Shown here one piece after another: positions 51,272 through 59,955 of a stretch of 64,000 nt of DNA. Source of the DNA: Cellvibrio sp. PSBB023 (GTDB taxonomy: Bacteria; Pseudomonadota; Gammaproteobacteria; Pseudomonadales; Cellvibrionaceae). How positions within the stretch are numbered: the first letter of the stretch is position 1; every line of letters begins with the position of its first letter. Position numbers and translations under genes: made by a program. The stretch is from contig NZ_CP019799.1 of the NCBI RefSeq assembly GCF_002007605.1, positions 2,954,001 to 3,018,000 on the forward strand, read 5' to 3'. The notes under the pieces are model-generated. The model saw nothing but the letters and a program-made list of their open reading frames with translations, did no database searches and had not been told where the DNA came from.

Positions 51272-51294
51272 CCCGGGCTTATTGTCGGCCCGGG
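51272..51294 (-). terminator. Hairpin between tpiA and fba
   Basis: CCCGGGC (51272-51278) and GCCCGGG (51288-51294) with a 9-base loop, 17 bases past the tpiA stop on the minus strand. The T-rich part is further downstream, so termination is partial at most. Confidence 0.45.
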
Positions 51295-51310
51295 GTAAAA
51301 CTTTTCTGCT

Positions 51311-52078
51311 TTAGTGCGTTTCCGCTAATTCCGATGCCTGCTCACAGATGGCCACAAAGTGGCCTGGGTCCAGGCTTGCGCCGCCCACTAACAGGCCGTC
51401 GATGTCCGGTTGTTGCAGCAGCTCGCTGGCATTGGCTTTGGTCACGCTGCCGCCGTACAAAATGCGTACACGGTTGGCGGTGTCCTGATCGAACAGGCGC
51501 GTGACTTCAGCGCGAATGTATTGATGCACCTGTTGCGCAATGGCTGGCGTAGCGGCCAGGCCGGTGCCAATCGCCCACACAGGTTCATAGGCGATGCACA
51601 AATCCTTACCGGCCAGATCCAACCCACCCAGACCTTCGCTGAGCTGCTTGTAGAGCACTTGCTCGGTGATATTGGCTTCGCGCTCTTCACGATTCTCGCC
51701 CACACACAACACCGGCAACAAACCGTGATTGAGTGCAGTGTTCACTTTGATTTTGCAGCCTTCGTTGTTCTCTGCAAACATGGCGCGGCGTTCAGAGTGG
51801 CCGATCAGGCAGAGCGAACAGCCCGCTTGTTTCAGCATCTGTGCCGAGGTCTCACCGGTGTAGGCACCCGATTCGTAGCGGCTGACGTTCTGGCTGCCGA
51901 TTTGCAATTCGGAGTACTGCAAGAAAGTCATCATGTCGCGCATGTACAGATAGGGTGGGCAGATCGCAATTTGTGCTGCAAAGTGTTTGCCAATAAAAGA
52001 CGCGACCGACGTGCAGATAAGATCGAGGCCGCCATTGAGCTTCCAATTGGCGATCACGATTGGTTTACGTTGTTTCAT
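51311..52078 (-). CDS. tpiA: Triosephosphate isomerase
   Basis: A 255-residue TIM-barrel enzyme interconverting the two triose phosphates. Active-site residues are visible: Lys in IANWKLNGG, His in CLIGHSERR, Glu in IAYEPVWAIGTG, and the phosphate loop LYGGSVTKAN. The start at 52078 gives the canonical N-terminus; the longer frame to 52222 is not used. The long upstream region has paired LacI-type operators just past the diguanylate cyclase gene. In many proteobacteria tpiA lies near secG; here it is with fba and fbp. Confidence 0.97.
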   Translation of the reverse strand: MKQRKPIVIANWKLNGGLDLICTSVASFIGKHFAAQIAICPPYLYMRDMMTFLQYSELQIGSQNVSRYESGAYTGETSAQMLKQAGCSLCLIGHSERRAMFAENNEGCKIKVNTALNHGLLPVLCVGENREEREANITEQVLYKQLSEGLGGLDLAGKDLCIAYEPVWAIGTGLAATPAIAQQVHQYIRAEVTRLFDQDTANRVRILYGGSVTKANASELLQQPDIDGLLVGGASLDPGHFVAICEQASELAETH

Positions 52079-52270
52079 AGTGGTAATCCGGAAAAAGACC
52101 AGTGCCCGGCTGAGGGCGATACGGCGCGATAGCGACCTGACACTATCAGGCGCTATCCATAAGGAAAATGCTACACAGCGGAATGAAATCGAGCAAGCCG
52201 AGAAAGGAGATATTTTGTTCAAAAAGCCATTTATTTGGACTTTTAATCCTAAATAAATGCAATTTTTGTG

Positions 52271-52316
52271 TGTAAACGTTTCAAATCATTACCATTAAAA
52301 AATGTAACCGTTTACA
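52271..52316. promoter_or_regulatory. Paired LacI-type operators upstream of tpiA
   Basis: TGTAAACGTTTCAA (52271-52284) and TGTAACCGTTTACA (52303-52316), centres 32 bases apart, exactly the spacing at 37133-37178. About 195-240 bases upstream of the tpiA ATG and directly after the stop of the diguanylate cyclase gene. Confidence 0.65.
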
Positions 52317-52327
52317 TTTTGTCGTAT

Positions 52328-53935
52328 TTATTCACCTTCGCCAGCAGGTTCAGCATGGTCGGGATCGTAAATCGCAAAACGGTTTTTGCCGCTGCGCTTC
52401 ACCTGGTACATCGCCTGGTCGGCGTGTTTGCGCAGGCTCAAGGGATTGTCGCCATGTTCGGGGTAGAGGGCGATGCCAATACTCATTCCCACTATCTCCA
52501 GCACGCCAGGCTGGACTTCGATGGGCACTTGTTGGGCATCGAGGATTTTTTGGGCGATGCGCTGCACCATCTGCAAGTTGCCTGCGTGATTGAGCAGCAG
52601 CAAAAACTCGTCGCCGCCAATGCGCGCCACTACATCGGAGTCACGCACCAGCTTGCGCAACCGCTGGGCGATGGCAATAAGCACCTTGTCGCCCGCATCA
52701 TGGCCATAGGTATCGTTGATAAATTTGAAGCGATCCAGATCGATCAACAACACCGCAAAACGGTTTTCCCCCGGGCCGCGCTGCCGGATCAGCTCCATGA
52801 ATGCATTTTCTACCGACTGGCGATTACTCAGGCCGGTCAGTACATCAGTCTCCGCCAGCTCACGCGAGCGCTGCTCGGCGTATTTACGCTCGGTCACATC
52901 GTACATCACCCCTTCCACGGTCGCCGACTGCTCTGTGTTGCCGGCGGGCGAAAAAATACAGTGTACCCAGCGTTCGCGCCCTGCCTCCCCTCGCTGCAGG
53001 AGGCGCAGGTCAGTTGAGTGCGGACGTCCGGTCACTCGCGCCAGTTGGATTAAGGAGGCGGCGGCGATAGCATCCAGAAACACGGCGTTGATCAGGTCGG
53101 TGTGCGGTTCGTCGAGTCCGGGTTCACTCAAGCCGGTCAGGCGGAAGAAGGCGGCATTGGCGGTGATTAACTGGCTGCCATCGCGCACCAGAAAAATACC
53201 CGCACTACTGTCCTCAAAAATGCCGCGAAAGCGCGTCTCCAACTGTTCAACACGGCGGCGCAACTGTCGCTCCTCTTCCAGCATGACTTCAACGGTATGC
53301 AAGAGTGCGTTGATATCGCCAGTCAGCTGGCCAATTTCATCGCCGTTATGCCGGCCAGCCACCTGGATGCGCCCACCATCGCCGGGGGTGATGCAATGCA
53401 AACGGCCAGAGAGCTGCGCCAGCGGGCGAGTCATCAACCAATAGACCAGAATCAACACCAGCAGCGCCACCACTGCCGCCTGGGCGGCAAGGCCTATCGC
53501 AGTCGCCATGGCGGAGTCCCGCGCGCGCAATTCAATCAGCGCGTTGTTGGGCATAACCACCAGCTCGCCAACAACCTCCTGCTCGTCAAAGGGGTCAATT
53601 AACGTCAAAGTAACTGGCGTACGACGTGCGGTTTTAGTCAATGCTCCCTGCTGCCCAATTACGTCCTTACCTGCTGTAATTATGGCGCTGGTCACTATGT
53701 CATTTTGGGCAAGGCCATCCACCACTTGCTGGGCCAGTTCGCGATTGCCGACATAGGCAGCGATGCCTGCGGTGGTACGCACCGTTTCCAACAGCTGATG
53801 TACCGAGCGCTCACTGTCGCGAAATGACTGCAGGTAGCTGCGCTGGTAAAAATACTGGGAGGACAAAACCACCACCAGCAGCGCCGCCAGCGCCACACTC
53901 AGGGAGACTTTGATGTGCAAACTCTTGATATTCAT
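52328..53935 (-). CDS. Membrane PAS-GGDEF diguanylate cyclase
   Basis: A 535-residue protein. TM1 is at about 8-28, followed by a periplasmic domain of about 120 residues, TM2 at about 147-167 (AAQAAVVALLVLILVYWLM), a HAMP-like linker, a coiled coil, a PAS domain (FRGIFEDSSAGIFLVRDGSQLITANAAFFRLTG) and the GGDEF domain with intact active site RIGGDEFLL. The inhibitory RxxD site (RDSD) lies five residues before GGDEF, so product inhibition is expected. It would make cyclic di-GMP in response to a periplasmic cue. Its ATG overlaps the stop of the periplasmic binding protein gene (TGATG), so the two are translationally coupled and likely one signalling unit. Confidence 0.93.
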   Translation of the reverse strand: MNIKSLHIKVSLSVALAALLVVVLSSQYFYQRSYLQSFRDSERSVHQLLETVRTTAGIAAYVGNRELAQQVVDGLAQNDIVTSAIITAGKDVIGQQGALTKTARRTPVTLTLIDPFDEQEVVGELVVMPNNALIELRARDSAMATAIGLAAQAAVVALLVLILVYWLMTRPLAQLSGRLHCITPGDGGRIQVAGRHNGDEIGQLTGDINALLHTVEVMLEEERQLRRRVEQLETRFRGIFEDSSAGIFLVRDGSQLITANAAFFRLTGLSEPGLDEPHTDLINAVFLDAIAAASLIQLARVTGRPHSTDLRLLQRGEAGRERWVHCIFSPAGNTEQSATVEGVMYDVTERKYAEQRSRELAETDVLTGLSNRQSVENAFMELIRQRGPGENRFAVLLIDLDRFKFINDTYGHDAGDKVLIAIAQRLRKLVRDSDVVARIGGDEFLLLLNHAGNLQMVQRIAQKILDAQQVPIEVQPGVLEIVGMSIGIALYPEHGDNPLSLRKHADQAMYQVKRSGKNRFAIYDPDHAEPAGEGE

Positions 53936-54357
53936 CAGCCGCCAGGTAGCTCCATAACCGCCTTGACTGTTGTCGGTAAGGCTTGGGTTTTCACATAGGC
54001 AATTGCCGTGGGGTCCTGGGCCACAGCAGCAATAATGGATTGGGCATCGGGGAATTGTTTGGGTGGCGACATGCGCCCGGCGAACACCAGGGTCGCCCAG
54101 TAGGCATCTACCTGCGCTTCATTTTTACCGGTGAGGGATTTATAAAATGCAGCGCGCAAGGGCACACCAGCCACCCAATCAAAGGTGCGCGCCGGGGCAC
54201 CATCGGGAAAGGCGGAAACACGCCCCATGAATAAGTCGACCACCTGCTTTTGCTGCAGTTGGGCGTTGGGATTACTGGCATGCACAATCACCAGAATCTC
54301 TGCTCGCAGTGCCGGGCCAGTCAGCAACAGCACCATTATCAGGGCGAGTTTGGCCAT
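53935..54357 (-). CDS. Small periplasmic phosphate-binding-protein-like (PstS-like) protein
   Basis: A 140-residue secreted protein (signal MAKLALIMVLLLTGPALRA). It resembles the short PstS-like binding proteins often annotated as phosphate ABC transporter substrate-binding family: LVIVHASNPNAQLQQKQVVDLFMGR, FYKSLTGKNEAQVDAYWATLVFAGRMSPP, AIAYV. It is about half the size of true PstS, so it is unlikely to serve a transporter. Coupled by start/stop overlaps to an outer-membrane porin-like gene upstream (TAATG) and a diguanylate cyclase downstream (TGATG), it probably passes a ligand signal to the cyclase. Confidence 0.8.
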   Translation of the reverse strand: MAKLALIMVLLLTGPALRAEILVIVHASNPNAQLQQKQVVDLFMGRVSAFPDGAPARTFDWVAGVPLRAAFYKSLTGKNEAQVDAYWATLVFAGRMSPPKQFPDAQSIIAAVAQDPTAIAYVKTQALPTTVKAVMELPGG

Positions 54358-55613
54358 TAGAACAAGATATCCCAGGTAAGGCTGGTCACTCTGGCCTGCT
54401 GGCGAGTGGTAATAGGTACCCTCGGATCAGTCCGCAGCCATAAGTTAGTGCCGTTAACATCAATGCGAAACTCCTCAACCTGCAACTTGAGCGCCATTTT
54501 GGCCGCAAAATCCCAGCGCACACCGGCCCCAACACTGGATTGGTTAATGCGAACACCGTTCAAGCTCGCCTCGGTGATTTGCGCCAACTGCGCCGCATAC
54601 GCAGTCCAAGGATCGGGCAAGCCGGTAGGCACTTCTACCTCCACCTGCCGACTGCGCGGTGTCGCGCGCCCCGTCAAGGCATAGAGGGAAAACTGATCAA
54701 ACCGACGACCAATGCTGAGGTAGGCACGATCACTTTGGGGAACAACACCTATCTCGCTGTGCACACTGCTGTATTCCGCCTGCACCCACCAGGTGTTGTT
54801 GTCATAGCTGATGCCAAAATCGTGATAGCTGAAATGCCGTTTGTAGGTAGCTGCCATATCGGCCAACGCGGCGGCCTCGGGCCAATAGGGCGCAAAGGAA
54901 TCCAGCCCTATTACCAGACTTCCGGTCGCATCGTTGTTGATCTTGAGATCGGCATAGGTGTAGCGTAGTTTCCAGTGGTCGCGCTCGGCAATCAGGCTGA
55001 GGCCACCGGCGTTAAAGTCGAGGCGGCTGTGAGCCTCGGAACGCACCCCCACGGGAAATTTCTGATCGTGATTGCCATAAAACCCGCGCAGGGTCAGGGT
55101 TGTGCCGTTCAAGTCGATGCGTTTGGCGAGATCCACCCCATCGATATGAAAAATGGATAACAAGCCATAAAAGTCATGGGGCGGGCGAGCCCAAGGATAG
55201 GCGTAACCCACCTGGCGATAGTCGGAGAGCATAAAAATATCGGCGCCCATACGCCCCAAGCGCAAATCGACACCATCAAATGGCCGGTAGCGAACAAAAG
55301 CCCACTCTAACGACTCTTCAATACCGCTATTGAAGCGCTCCTTGGCAACCAGTTGTACCGTAGTCTCTATTTGATGGTTCCAGCGTCCATCCCATTGGGC
55401 ACCGATCAGGCTGTCATTTTTCCATTCGATGGAGCCGTCGTAGGAACCATCGTCCTGGGAGACGTCGCGGCGAAATACCAGCGCCTCATTGGTGTTGGCG
55501 ACCAATCCCAGCGTAGCAAAACCGGAAAAGCGGTGTTCGACGTTGGCGCAGGCCAGCGCCGGAGCCAGCAACCCACAGACGGATACAAACGAGAGCAGGG
55601 CGAGACGGAACAT
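54357..55613 (-). CDS. Outer-membrane beta-barrel (porin-like) protein
   Basis: A 418-residue protein with a Sec signal (LLAPALACANVEHRFSG). It has alternating hydrophobic strands throughout (RLGRMGADIFMLSDYRQVGYAYPWARPP, WKLRYTYADLKIN, WWVQAEYSSVHSEIG, FSLYALTGRA) and a final strand ending in Phe (LTWDILF), as outer-membrane barrels do. I cannot assign a substrate. First gene of the three-gene coupled series with the PstS-like and GGDEF genes. Similar triplets are known in other aquatic gammaproteobacteria, which suggests a sensing module rather than plain uptake. Confidence 0.82.
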   Translation of the reverse strand: MFRLALLSFVSVCGLLAPALACANVEHRFSGFATLGLVANTNEALVFRRDVSQDDGSYDGSIEWKNDSLIGAQWDGRWNHQIETTVQLVAKERFNSGIEESLEWAFVRYRPFDGVDLRLGRMGADIFMLSDYRQVGYAYPWARPPHDFYGLLSIFHIDGVDLAKRIDLNGTTLTLRGFYGNHDQKFPVGVRSEAHSRLDFNAGGLSLIAERDHWKLRYTYADLKINNDATGSLVIGLDSFAPYWPEAAALADMAATYKRHFSYHDFGISYDNNTWWVQAEYSSVHSEIGVVPQSDRAYLSIGRRFDQFSLYALTGRATPRSRQVEVEVPTGLPDPWTAYAAQLAQITEASLNGVRINQSSVGAGVRWDFAAKMALKLQVEEFRIDVNGTNLWLRTDPRVPITTRQQARVTSLTWDILF

Positions 55614-55706
55614 GACCAGAACCTGTTAGGCCATTACTGGCAAATGCAGAGAGAATGACCTGAGTATAGCCAGCCAAACGCTGGCTGCATGATTGCAATG
55701 CGAGGG

Positions 55707-56576
55707 TTACATCTGGGCGATATATTTGGATAGCGCTTCAAATTTCTCGGCATCATTGTCCACAAAACGGATAACGATTTTCACCACATTGGTATCCGGG
55801 CGACTCTCGCCCGCCTGAATGCTGTGCACATAGCCGTTCACCCGCGCCAGGCTGCTGCCATCGCCGGTTTCGATATCCACCACAGCCTGCTCGAACAAGC
55901 CGGGCAAATTATCGGCGCGCTGCATTAAACCACTCATTAATTGCAGCGACATTTCACGAATCACCACGCCAAAAAGACGATTGTTCGCAAAACGCAATTG
56001 CGCTTTACCCTTGACCGTTTTGGCCGGAGCAGGGGCAGGCGCGGCTGTCGGTTTGGCACCCAGTGCACTGGCACTGCTATTGGCAAAGGGGTTGGCCACT
56101 GGCGCGGCCGCCGGCTTGGCACCACCGGTGAGTACATCCACCGAGGCAAAGGCAATGCCCTGAGTGGTCGCGCTGCGGGCGCTGGCCTCGGGGGCTTTGC
56201 CTGCCAGTTTGAGTTGTTTGAAGACCTTTTTAAGCAGCTCCTCGGCAGAAAAGGGTTTGGAGAGATAATCCGACACCCCCAACTGGATCGCTTTGACTAT
56301 GTGACTGCGGTCGCCGCGACTGGAAATCATAATAAAGGGCACCGCGCCTGCATTGGGCATGGCACGCACCGCCGTCAGCAGTTCAGCGCCCGTCATGTTG
56401 GGCATTTCCCAATCCGAGAGAATCAGGTCTACCGATTGATTTTTCAGTTGTGCCAAGGCGCGAGTGCCGTCTGGTGCATCCAGAATTTCCACTCCGGGGA
56501 TCTTATCCCGCAACTGTTTCTTGATCATGTCGCGAATAAAGGTGGCATCGTCCACCACCAAAATACGTATTGCCAT
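55707..56576 (-). CDS. Response regulator with C-terminal PilZ-like domain
   Basis: A 289-residue protein. Residues 1-125 are a receiver domain (VVDDATFIRDMIKKQL, phosphate-accepting Asp55 in LILSDWEMPN, SKPFSAEELL). An Ala/Pro linker follows (about 130-190), then a domain of about 95 residues (LRFANNRLFGVVIREMSLQLMSGLM, VNGYVHSIQAGESRPDTNVVKIVIRFVD) that looks like a divergent PilZ fold. The RxxxR and D/NxSxxG motifs for c-di-GMP are not clear. No DNA-binding domain. It may link phosphorelay and c-di-GMP signalling given the cyclase nearby, but no histidine kinase is adjacent. Confidence 0.82.
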   Translation of the reverse strand: MAIRILVVDDATFIRDMIKKQLRDKIPGVEILDAPDGTRALAQLKNQSVDLILSDWEMPNMTGAELLTAVRAMPNAGAVPFIMISSRGDRSHIVKAIQLGVSDYLSKPFSAEELLKKVFKQLKLAGKAPEASARSATTQGIAFASVDVLTGGAKPAAAPVANPFANSSASALGAKPTAAPAPAPAKTVKGKAQLRFANNRLFGVVIREMSLQLMSGLMQRADNLPGLFEQAVVDIETGDGSSLARVNGYVHSIQAGESRPDTNVVKIVIRFVDNDAEKFEALSKYIAQM

Positions 56577-56660
56577 TGCCCTCTCCCAAGCGATATGTCA
56601 CTAGAGACTAGACTATGTTTGGCGGGGCTGCTGACAAAAAGAGGTATGCAGGACAACGAC

Positions 56661-57038
56661 TTAAGCGCGAGCGCGGCGCGGCATCAGGGGGATAATGCTG
56701 GGGTCTTCTTCGGGGGAATAGTTGGCACTGGAGGCATCGATGGCAATACGCACCCAGTGGCGCAATTCATCGGGCTCATCGAGCAGGCTGTCGTGCAGTT
56801 GGTAAAAGTCGGATTGCACTGTCACGCCGCGCGGCTGCAGCGAGTGCATCCCCTGCTGCTCATAGAGCGAGCGGGAGCAATCATCGGCGCGGAAATAGAG
56901 GCGATCATTCACGATCAGCGCAAATTGAACCCCATGATGGTAAACCGCCGCCCCATTAAAAATGCGGCGATAAGCTACCTCTGCCACGCGCGACAGGCTG
57001 GCAATGACATGGTCAAGGTAGGCGTTACTCAGGCTCAT
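56661..57038 (-). CDS. TfoX N-terminal domain protein
   Basis: A 125-residue protein with the TfoX/Sxy N-terminal pattern: YRRIFNGAAVYHHGVQFALIVNDRLYFRADD, then a region like the end of that domain (ELRHWVRIAIDAS). The C-terminal DNA-uptake half of full-length Sxy is missing. In Haemophilus and E. coli, TfoX/Sxy helps CRP act at competence genes; single-domain versions have no settled role. Starts at 57038; probably monocistronic. Confidence 0.82.
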   Translation of the reverse strand: MSLSNAYLDHVIASLSRVAEVAYRRIFNGAAVYHHGVQFALIVNDRLYFRADDCSRSLYEQQGMHSLQPRGVTVQSDFYQLHDSLLDEPDELRHWVRIAIDASSANYSPEEDPSIIPLMPRRARA

Positions 57039-57199
57039 GGAGACGATGTCCTATCGTGTTTTTTGGCAGCATCCAGCGGTAAAGTGATGCCAAGTTCCAC
57101 AGGTTTTTGGCATCGGCAGAGCATAGTTTAATTTTTGACGCCAGAAAACGCTTAATTGCTCAAAATCGTATAAAAATCGTGCGCCCCCGCCAGCGCAGG

Positions 57200-57976
57200 C
57201 TATAGCAGCTCGGCGCGGGTAAACACCCACTCTGTGGGCGAGGACATCGCCTTGTTGTAGGCATAGCCTGCCGTATCAAACCCTTTGATCTGCTCCACCT
57301 GGGTCAACTGGTTTTGCACTATATACGCACTCATCATGCCGCGCGCTTTTTTGGCAAAAAAGCTGATGATTTTGTATTTGCCGTTTTTCTGATCCTTGAA
57401 CACTGGCGTAATCACGTCGGCATGCAGTTTTTTGGGATTCACCGCGCTCCAGTATTCGGTGGAGGCGAGGTTCACCAGCACTCGCTCGCGCTGACGTTCC
57501 AACTCGGCATTGAGCTGATCGGTGATGATATCGCCCCAAAAGTGATAGAGGTTTTTACCGCGCGGGTTGGCAAAACCGGTGCCCATTTCCAGGCGATACG
57601 GCTGGATCAAATCCAGCGGGCGCAGCAAGCCATAGAGACCACTGAGGATTCGCAGGTGCTGCTGGGCAAACTCAAAGTCACTGGCGCTGTAGGTCTCTGC
57701 AGCCATGCCGGTGTAAACATCGCCCTTGAACGCAACAACGGCCTGTTTGGCATTGTGCGGGGTAAAGGGCGGTTGCCACTCCAGAAACCGCTGGGCGTTG
57801 AGCTGGCCCAGTTTTTCGCTGATGGACATGAGCTGGGACACCTGCGCAGGCGGCAGGCGACGCAGGTCGTTAATCAGCAGTTGAGCCTGATCCAGAAATT
57901 GTGGCTGGGTATGGATGGCCGTGGGTGATGGGGTTTCAAAATCCAGGGTTTTCGCCGGGGATATGACATGCAGCAT
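57200..57976 (-). CDS. yaaA: Peroxide stress protein YaaA
   Basis: A 258-residue protein, the same length as E. coli YaaA, which limits free iron under peroxide stress. Family blocks: [65 protein letters not shown] and [14 protein letters not shown]. The ATG at 57976 is used instead of the TTG at 57994. It follows the DUF4265 gene with a 37-base gap and may be cotranscribed with it. Confidence 0.95.
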   Translation of the reverse strand: MLHVISPAKTLDFETPSPTAIHTQPQFLDQAQLLINDLRRLPPAQVSQLMSISEKLGQLNAQRFLEWQPPFTPHNAKQAVVAFKGDVYTGMAAETYSASDFEFAQQHLRILSGLYGLLRPLDLIQPYRLEMGTGFANPRGKNLYHFWGDIITDQLNAELERQRERVLVNLASTEYWSAVNPKKLHADVITPVFKDQKNGKYKIISFFAKKARGMMSAYIVQNQLTQVEQIKGFDTAGYAYNKAMSSPTEWVFTRAELL

Positions 57977-58013
57977 AGAGTGAACTCGTAACAACTAAAG
58001 ACGCAGCAAAAGG

Positions 58014-58496
58014 CTATTCGGGTTTGAGCAGATCCAGCCACCAGTTAAGCGGTGTCTGACCGTCGGTGGGGTCATAGACATTGCCGTACATCCACGCGCT
58101 TTGGCCGTCGCGCCCGACAAACTCGTTGAGGATATTTTCAATCGCACTGAACCCGCAGCTCACATGAATGGAGTAGACCAGCATACGCGGGGTTTCGCGA
58201 TCCAGTTCACCGCCCAGTTTTTCCAGCTCGGGGGTGAGGAGGTCGGCGATGGCTTGGATATCGCTGCGGCTAAATACCCGGATACTCAGGTTGCCGCTGC
58301 GCTGTACCAGGTCGAATTCCCGTGTATCGCTGAGCATTTTCACCACATCACCACTGGCGAGGCCTTTGGCAAACGCGGGTGACTGTACCAGTTGGAAATT
58401 GCCATCTTCCAGCTCACGCACATGGAGTTGCTCGACGATGGGCTTGCCATCCGCGCCCACTCCTGCAAAAAGTTCTATCACTTGTAACGCTTTCAT
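58014..58496 (-). CDS. DUF4265-like hypothetical protein
   Basis: A 160-residue soluble protein that resembles the DUF4265 family (KALQVIELFAGV, FQLVQSPAFAKGLASGDVVKM, GNLSIRVFS, YSIHVSCGFSAIENILNEF). It ends with a segment WMYGNVYDPTDGQTPLNWWLDLL. No signal peptide. The start at 58496 has CAGGTG just upstream and removes seven residues of the longer frame. Function unknown; it lies directly before yaaA. Confidence 0.72.
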   Translation of the reverse strand: MKALQVIELFAGVGADGKPIVEQLHVRELEDGNFQLVQSPAFAKGLASGDVVKMLSDTREFDLVQRSGNLSIRVFSRSDIQAIADLLTPELEKLGGELDRETPRMLVYSIHVSCGFSAIENILNEFVGRDGQSAWMYGNVYDPTDGQTPLNWWLDLLKPE

Positions 58497-58579
58497 CGAC
58501 ACCTGTTCACCTTGCATTTAGATCTTATCGTCAAAATAGTTGTGGCATTATACTCACCTCTGTCACAAGGAGTCCCACT

Positions 58580-59851
58580 ATGAAACTGTTCTCGCACTTA
58601 CTCGGCCTGATCGCCTTCACCACGCTCTTAACGGGCTGTGTGGTCAATCCGGTCACAGGCAAAAGCCAACTGTCGATTATGTCTCCCGAACAGGAGATCG
58701 CCACCGGCACCCAAAACTACGGCCCCGGCCAACAGGCACAGGGTGGCCAATACGTCGTAGATCCGGGACTGACAGCCTATGTACAGCAAGTAGGCAAGAA
58801 ATTGGCCGCCGTGAGCGACCGCCCCAACCTGCCCTATGAATTCGTGGTACTGAATAATGATGTGCCCAACGCTTGGGCTATGCCCGGCGGCAAATTGGCC
58901 ATTAACCGCGGCCTGCTGGTGTATCTGGAAGATGAAGCCCAATTAGCGGCCGTACTGGGCCACGAAATTGTGCACGCCGCCGCGCGCCACGGTGCACAAC
59001 AACAAACCCAGAATGTATTGATGGGCGCCGGGGTATTGCTCGCGGGTGTGGCCATCGCCGAGAAAAAACCGGAATACGGCGTGCTCGGCATGGGTGCTCT
59101 GGCCGTGGGTTCCCAGGCATGGCAAGCCAAATATGGCCGCAGCCACGAGCTGGAATCTGATGAAGTCGGCATGAAGTACATGGCCAAAGCCGGATACGAC
59201 GCGCAAGCGGCCGTGGAATTGCAGGAGATTTTTGTGAAGCTCTCCGAGGGTCGCAACAGCGGCTTCATTGAAGGCCTGTTTGCCAGTCACCCGCCGTCAC
59301 AAGCGCGGGTAGAAGCCAATCGCAAACACGCTGCCCAATACCCTGGCGGTGTGCGCAACAAAGCACAATTCCAGCGCGCCATGGCGCAGGTAAACAAAGA
59401 CAAAAAAGCCTACGAGAATTACCAAAAAGCGCAAAAGCTGGCCGGCGAGAAAAAATACATCGACGCCATGAGCTATGTTGAGCAATCCATCCAACAACAG
59501 CCCAAGGAAAACCTGTTCTGGGAGATGAAAGGCCAGCTGTTATTGCAACAGAAAAAAGACAACGACGCCGTGGTTGCGTTGGATCGCGCCATTCAGGCCA
59601 ACCCGCAATATTTCAAACCCTATGTGTTCCGTGGCATCGCCTACAAGCAACTGGGTAAAAACGATATGGCGGAAAAAGACCTGACCACCAGCCAGCGTTA
59701 TTTGCCAACCCAAATAGCAACTTACTATCTGGGTGAAGTGGCACTCGCCAAAGGCAACCGCACCCAAGCCGCGCAGTATTTCCAGCAGGCAGCCGAAGGC
59801 GGCGGTGAAATTGGCGAAGCGGCAAAAGGGCAGCTGGGGAAATTGCAATAA
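58580..59851 (+). CDS. M48 family metalloprotease lipoprotein with TPR repeats (BepA-like)
   Basis: A 423-residue lipoprotein (lipobox LLTGC). Residues about 35-265 form an M48 zinc protease domain with the motif HEIVHAAARHG (HExxH) and the third ligand in ELESDEVGMKYMAKAGYD. Residues about 280-420 contain TPR-like repeats (AMSYVEQSIQQQPKENLFWEMKGQLLLQQKKDNDAVVALDRAIQANPQ and the following unit). This resembles the YfgC/BepA architecture, which supports outer-membrane protein and LPS-transport assembly. AAGGAG lies 7-8 bases before the ATG. The longer frame from 58379 overlaps the divergent DUF4265 gene and is rejected. Confidence 0.92.
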   Translation: MKLFSHLLGLIAFTTLLTGCVVNPVTGKSQLSIMSPEQEIATGTQNYGPGQQAQGGQYVVDPGLTAYVQQVGKKLAAVSDRPNLPYEFVVLNNDVPNAWAMPGGKLAINRGLLVYLEDEAQLAAVLGHEIVHAAARHGAQQQTQNVLMGAGVLLAGVAIAEKKPEYGVLGMGALAVGSQAWQAKYGRSHELESDEVGMKYMAKAGYDAQAAVELQEIFVKLSEGRNSGFIEGLFASHPPSQARVEANRKHAAQYPGGVRNKAQFQRAMAQVNKDKKAYENYQKAQKLAGEKKYIDAMSYVEQSIQQQPKENLFWEMKGQLLLQQKKDNDAVVALDRAIQANPQYFKPYVFRGIAYKQLGKNDMAEKDLTTSQRYLPTQIATYYLGEVALAKGNRTQAAQYFQQAAEGGGEIGEAAKGQLGKLQ

Positions 59852-59863
59852 TTTGTTGAATCC

Positions 59864-59882
59864 TTGCAGATAATGTCTGCAA
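59864..59882. repeat. Small hairpin after the M48 gene
   Basis: TTGCAGA and TCTGCAA around TAATG, followed by A-rich rather than T-rich sequence on the plus strand. Its terminator role is doubtful. Confidence 0.3.
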
Positions 59883-59955
59883 AAAATGACGGCGGCGATA
59901 ACGGCTTTGCGTATAATCGCCGCCTCATTATTCCAATAACGATAACCACCACACC

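Noticed and set aside
51410..52132. 240-codon plus-strand frame
   Set aside because: Antisense to tpiA, which has all its catalytic motifs on the minus strand.
55941..57131. 396-codon plus-strand open frame
   Set aside because: It lies opposite the response regulator and TfoX-like genes, both well supported on the minus strand, and its translation has no domain character.
58379..58579. N-terminal extension of the M48 protease
   Set aside because: It would overlap the divergent DUF4265 gene and place the lipoprotein signal internally; the ATG at 58580 has a good ribosome-binding site.
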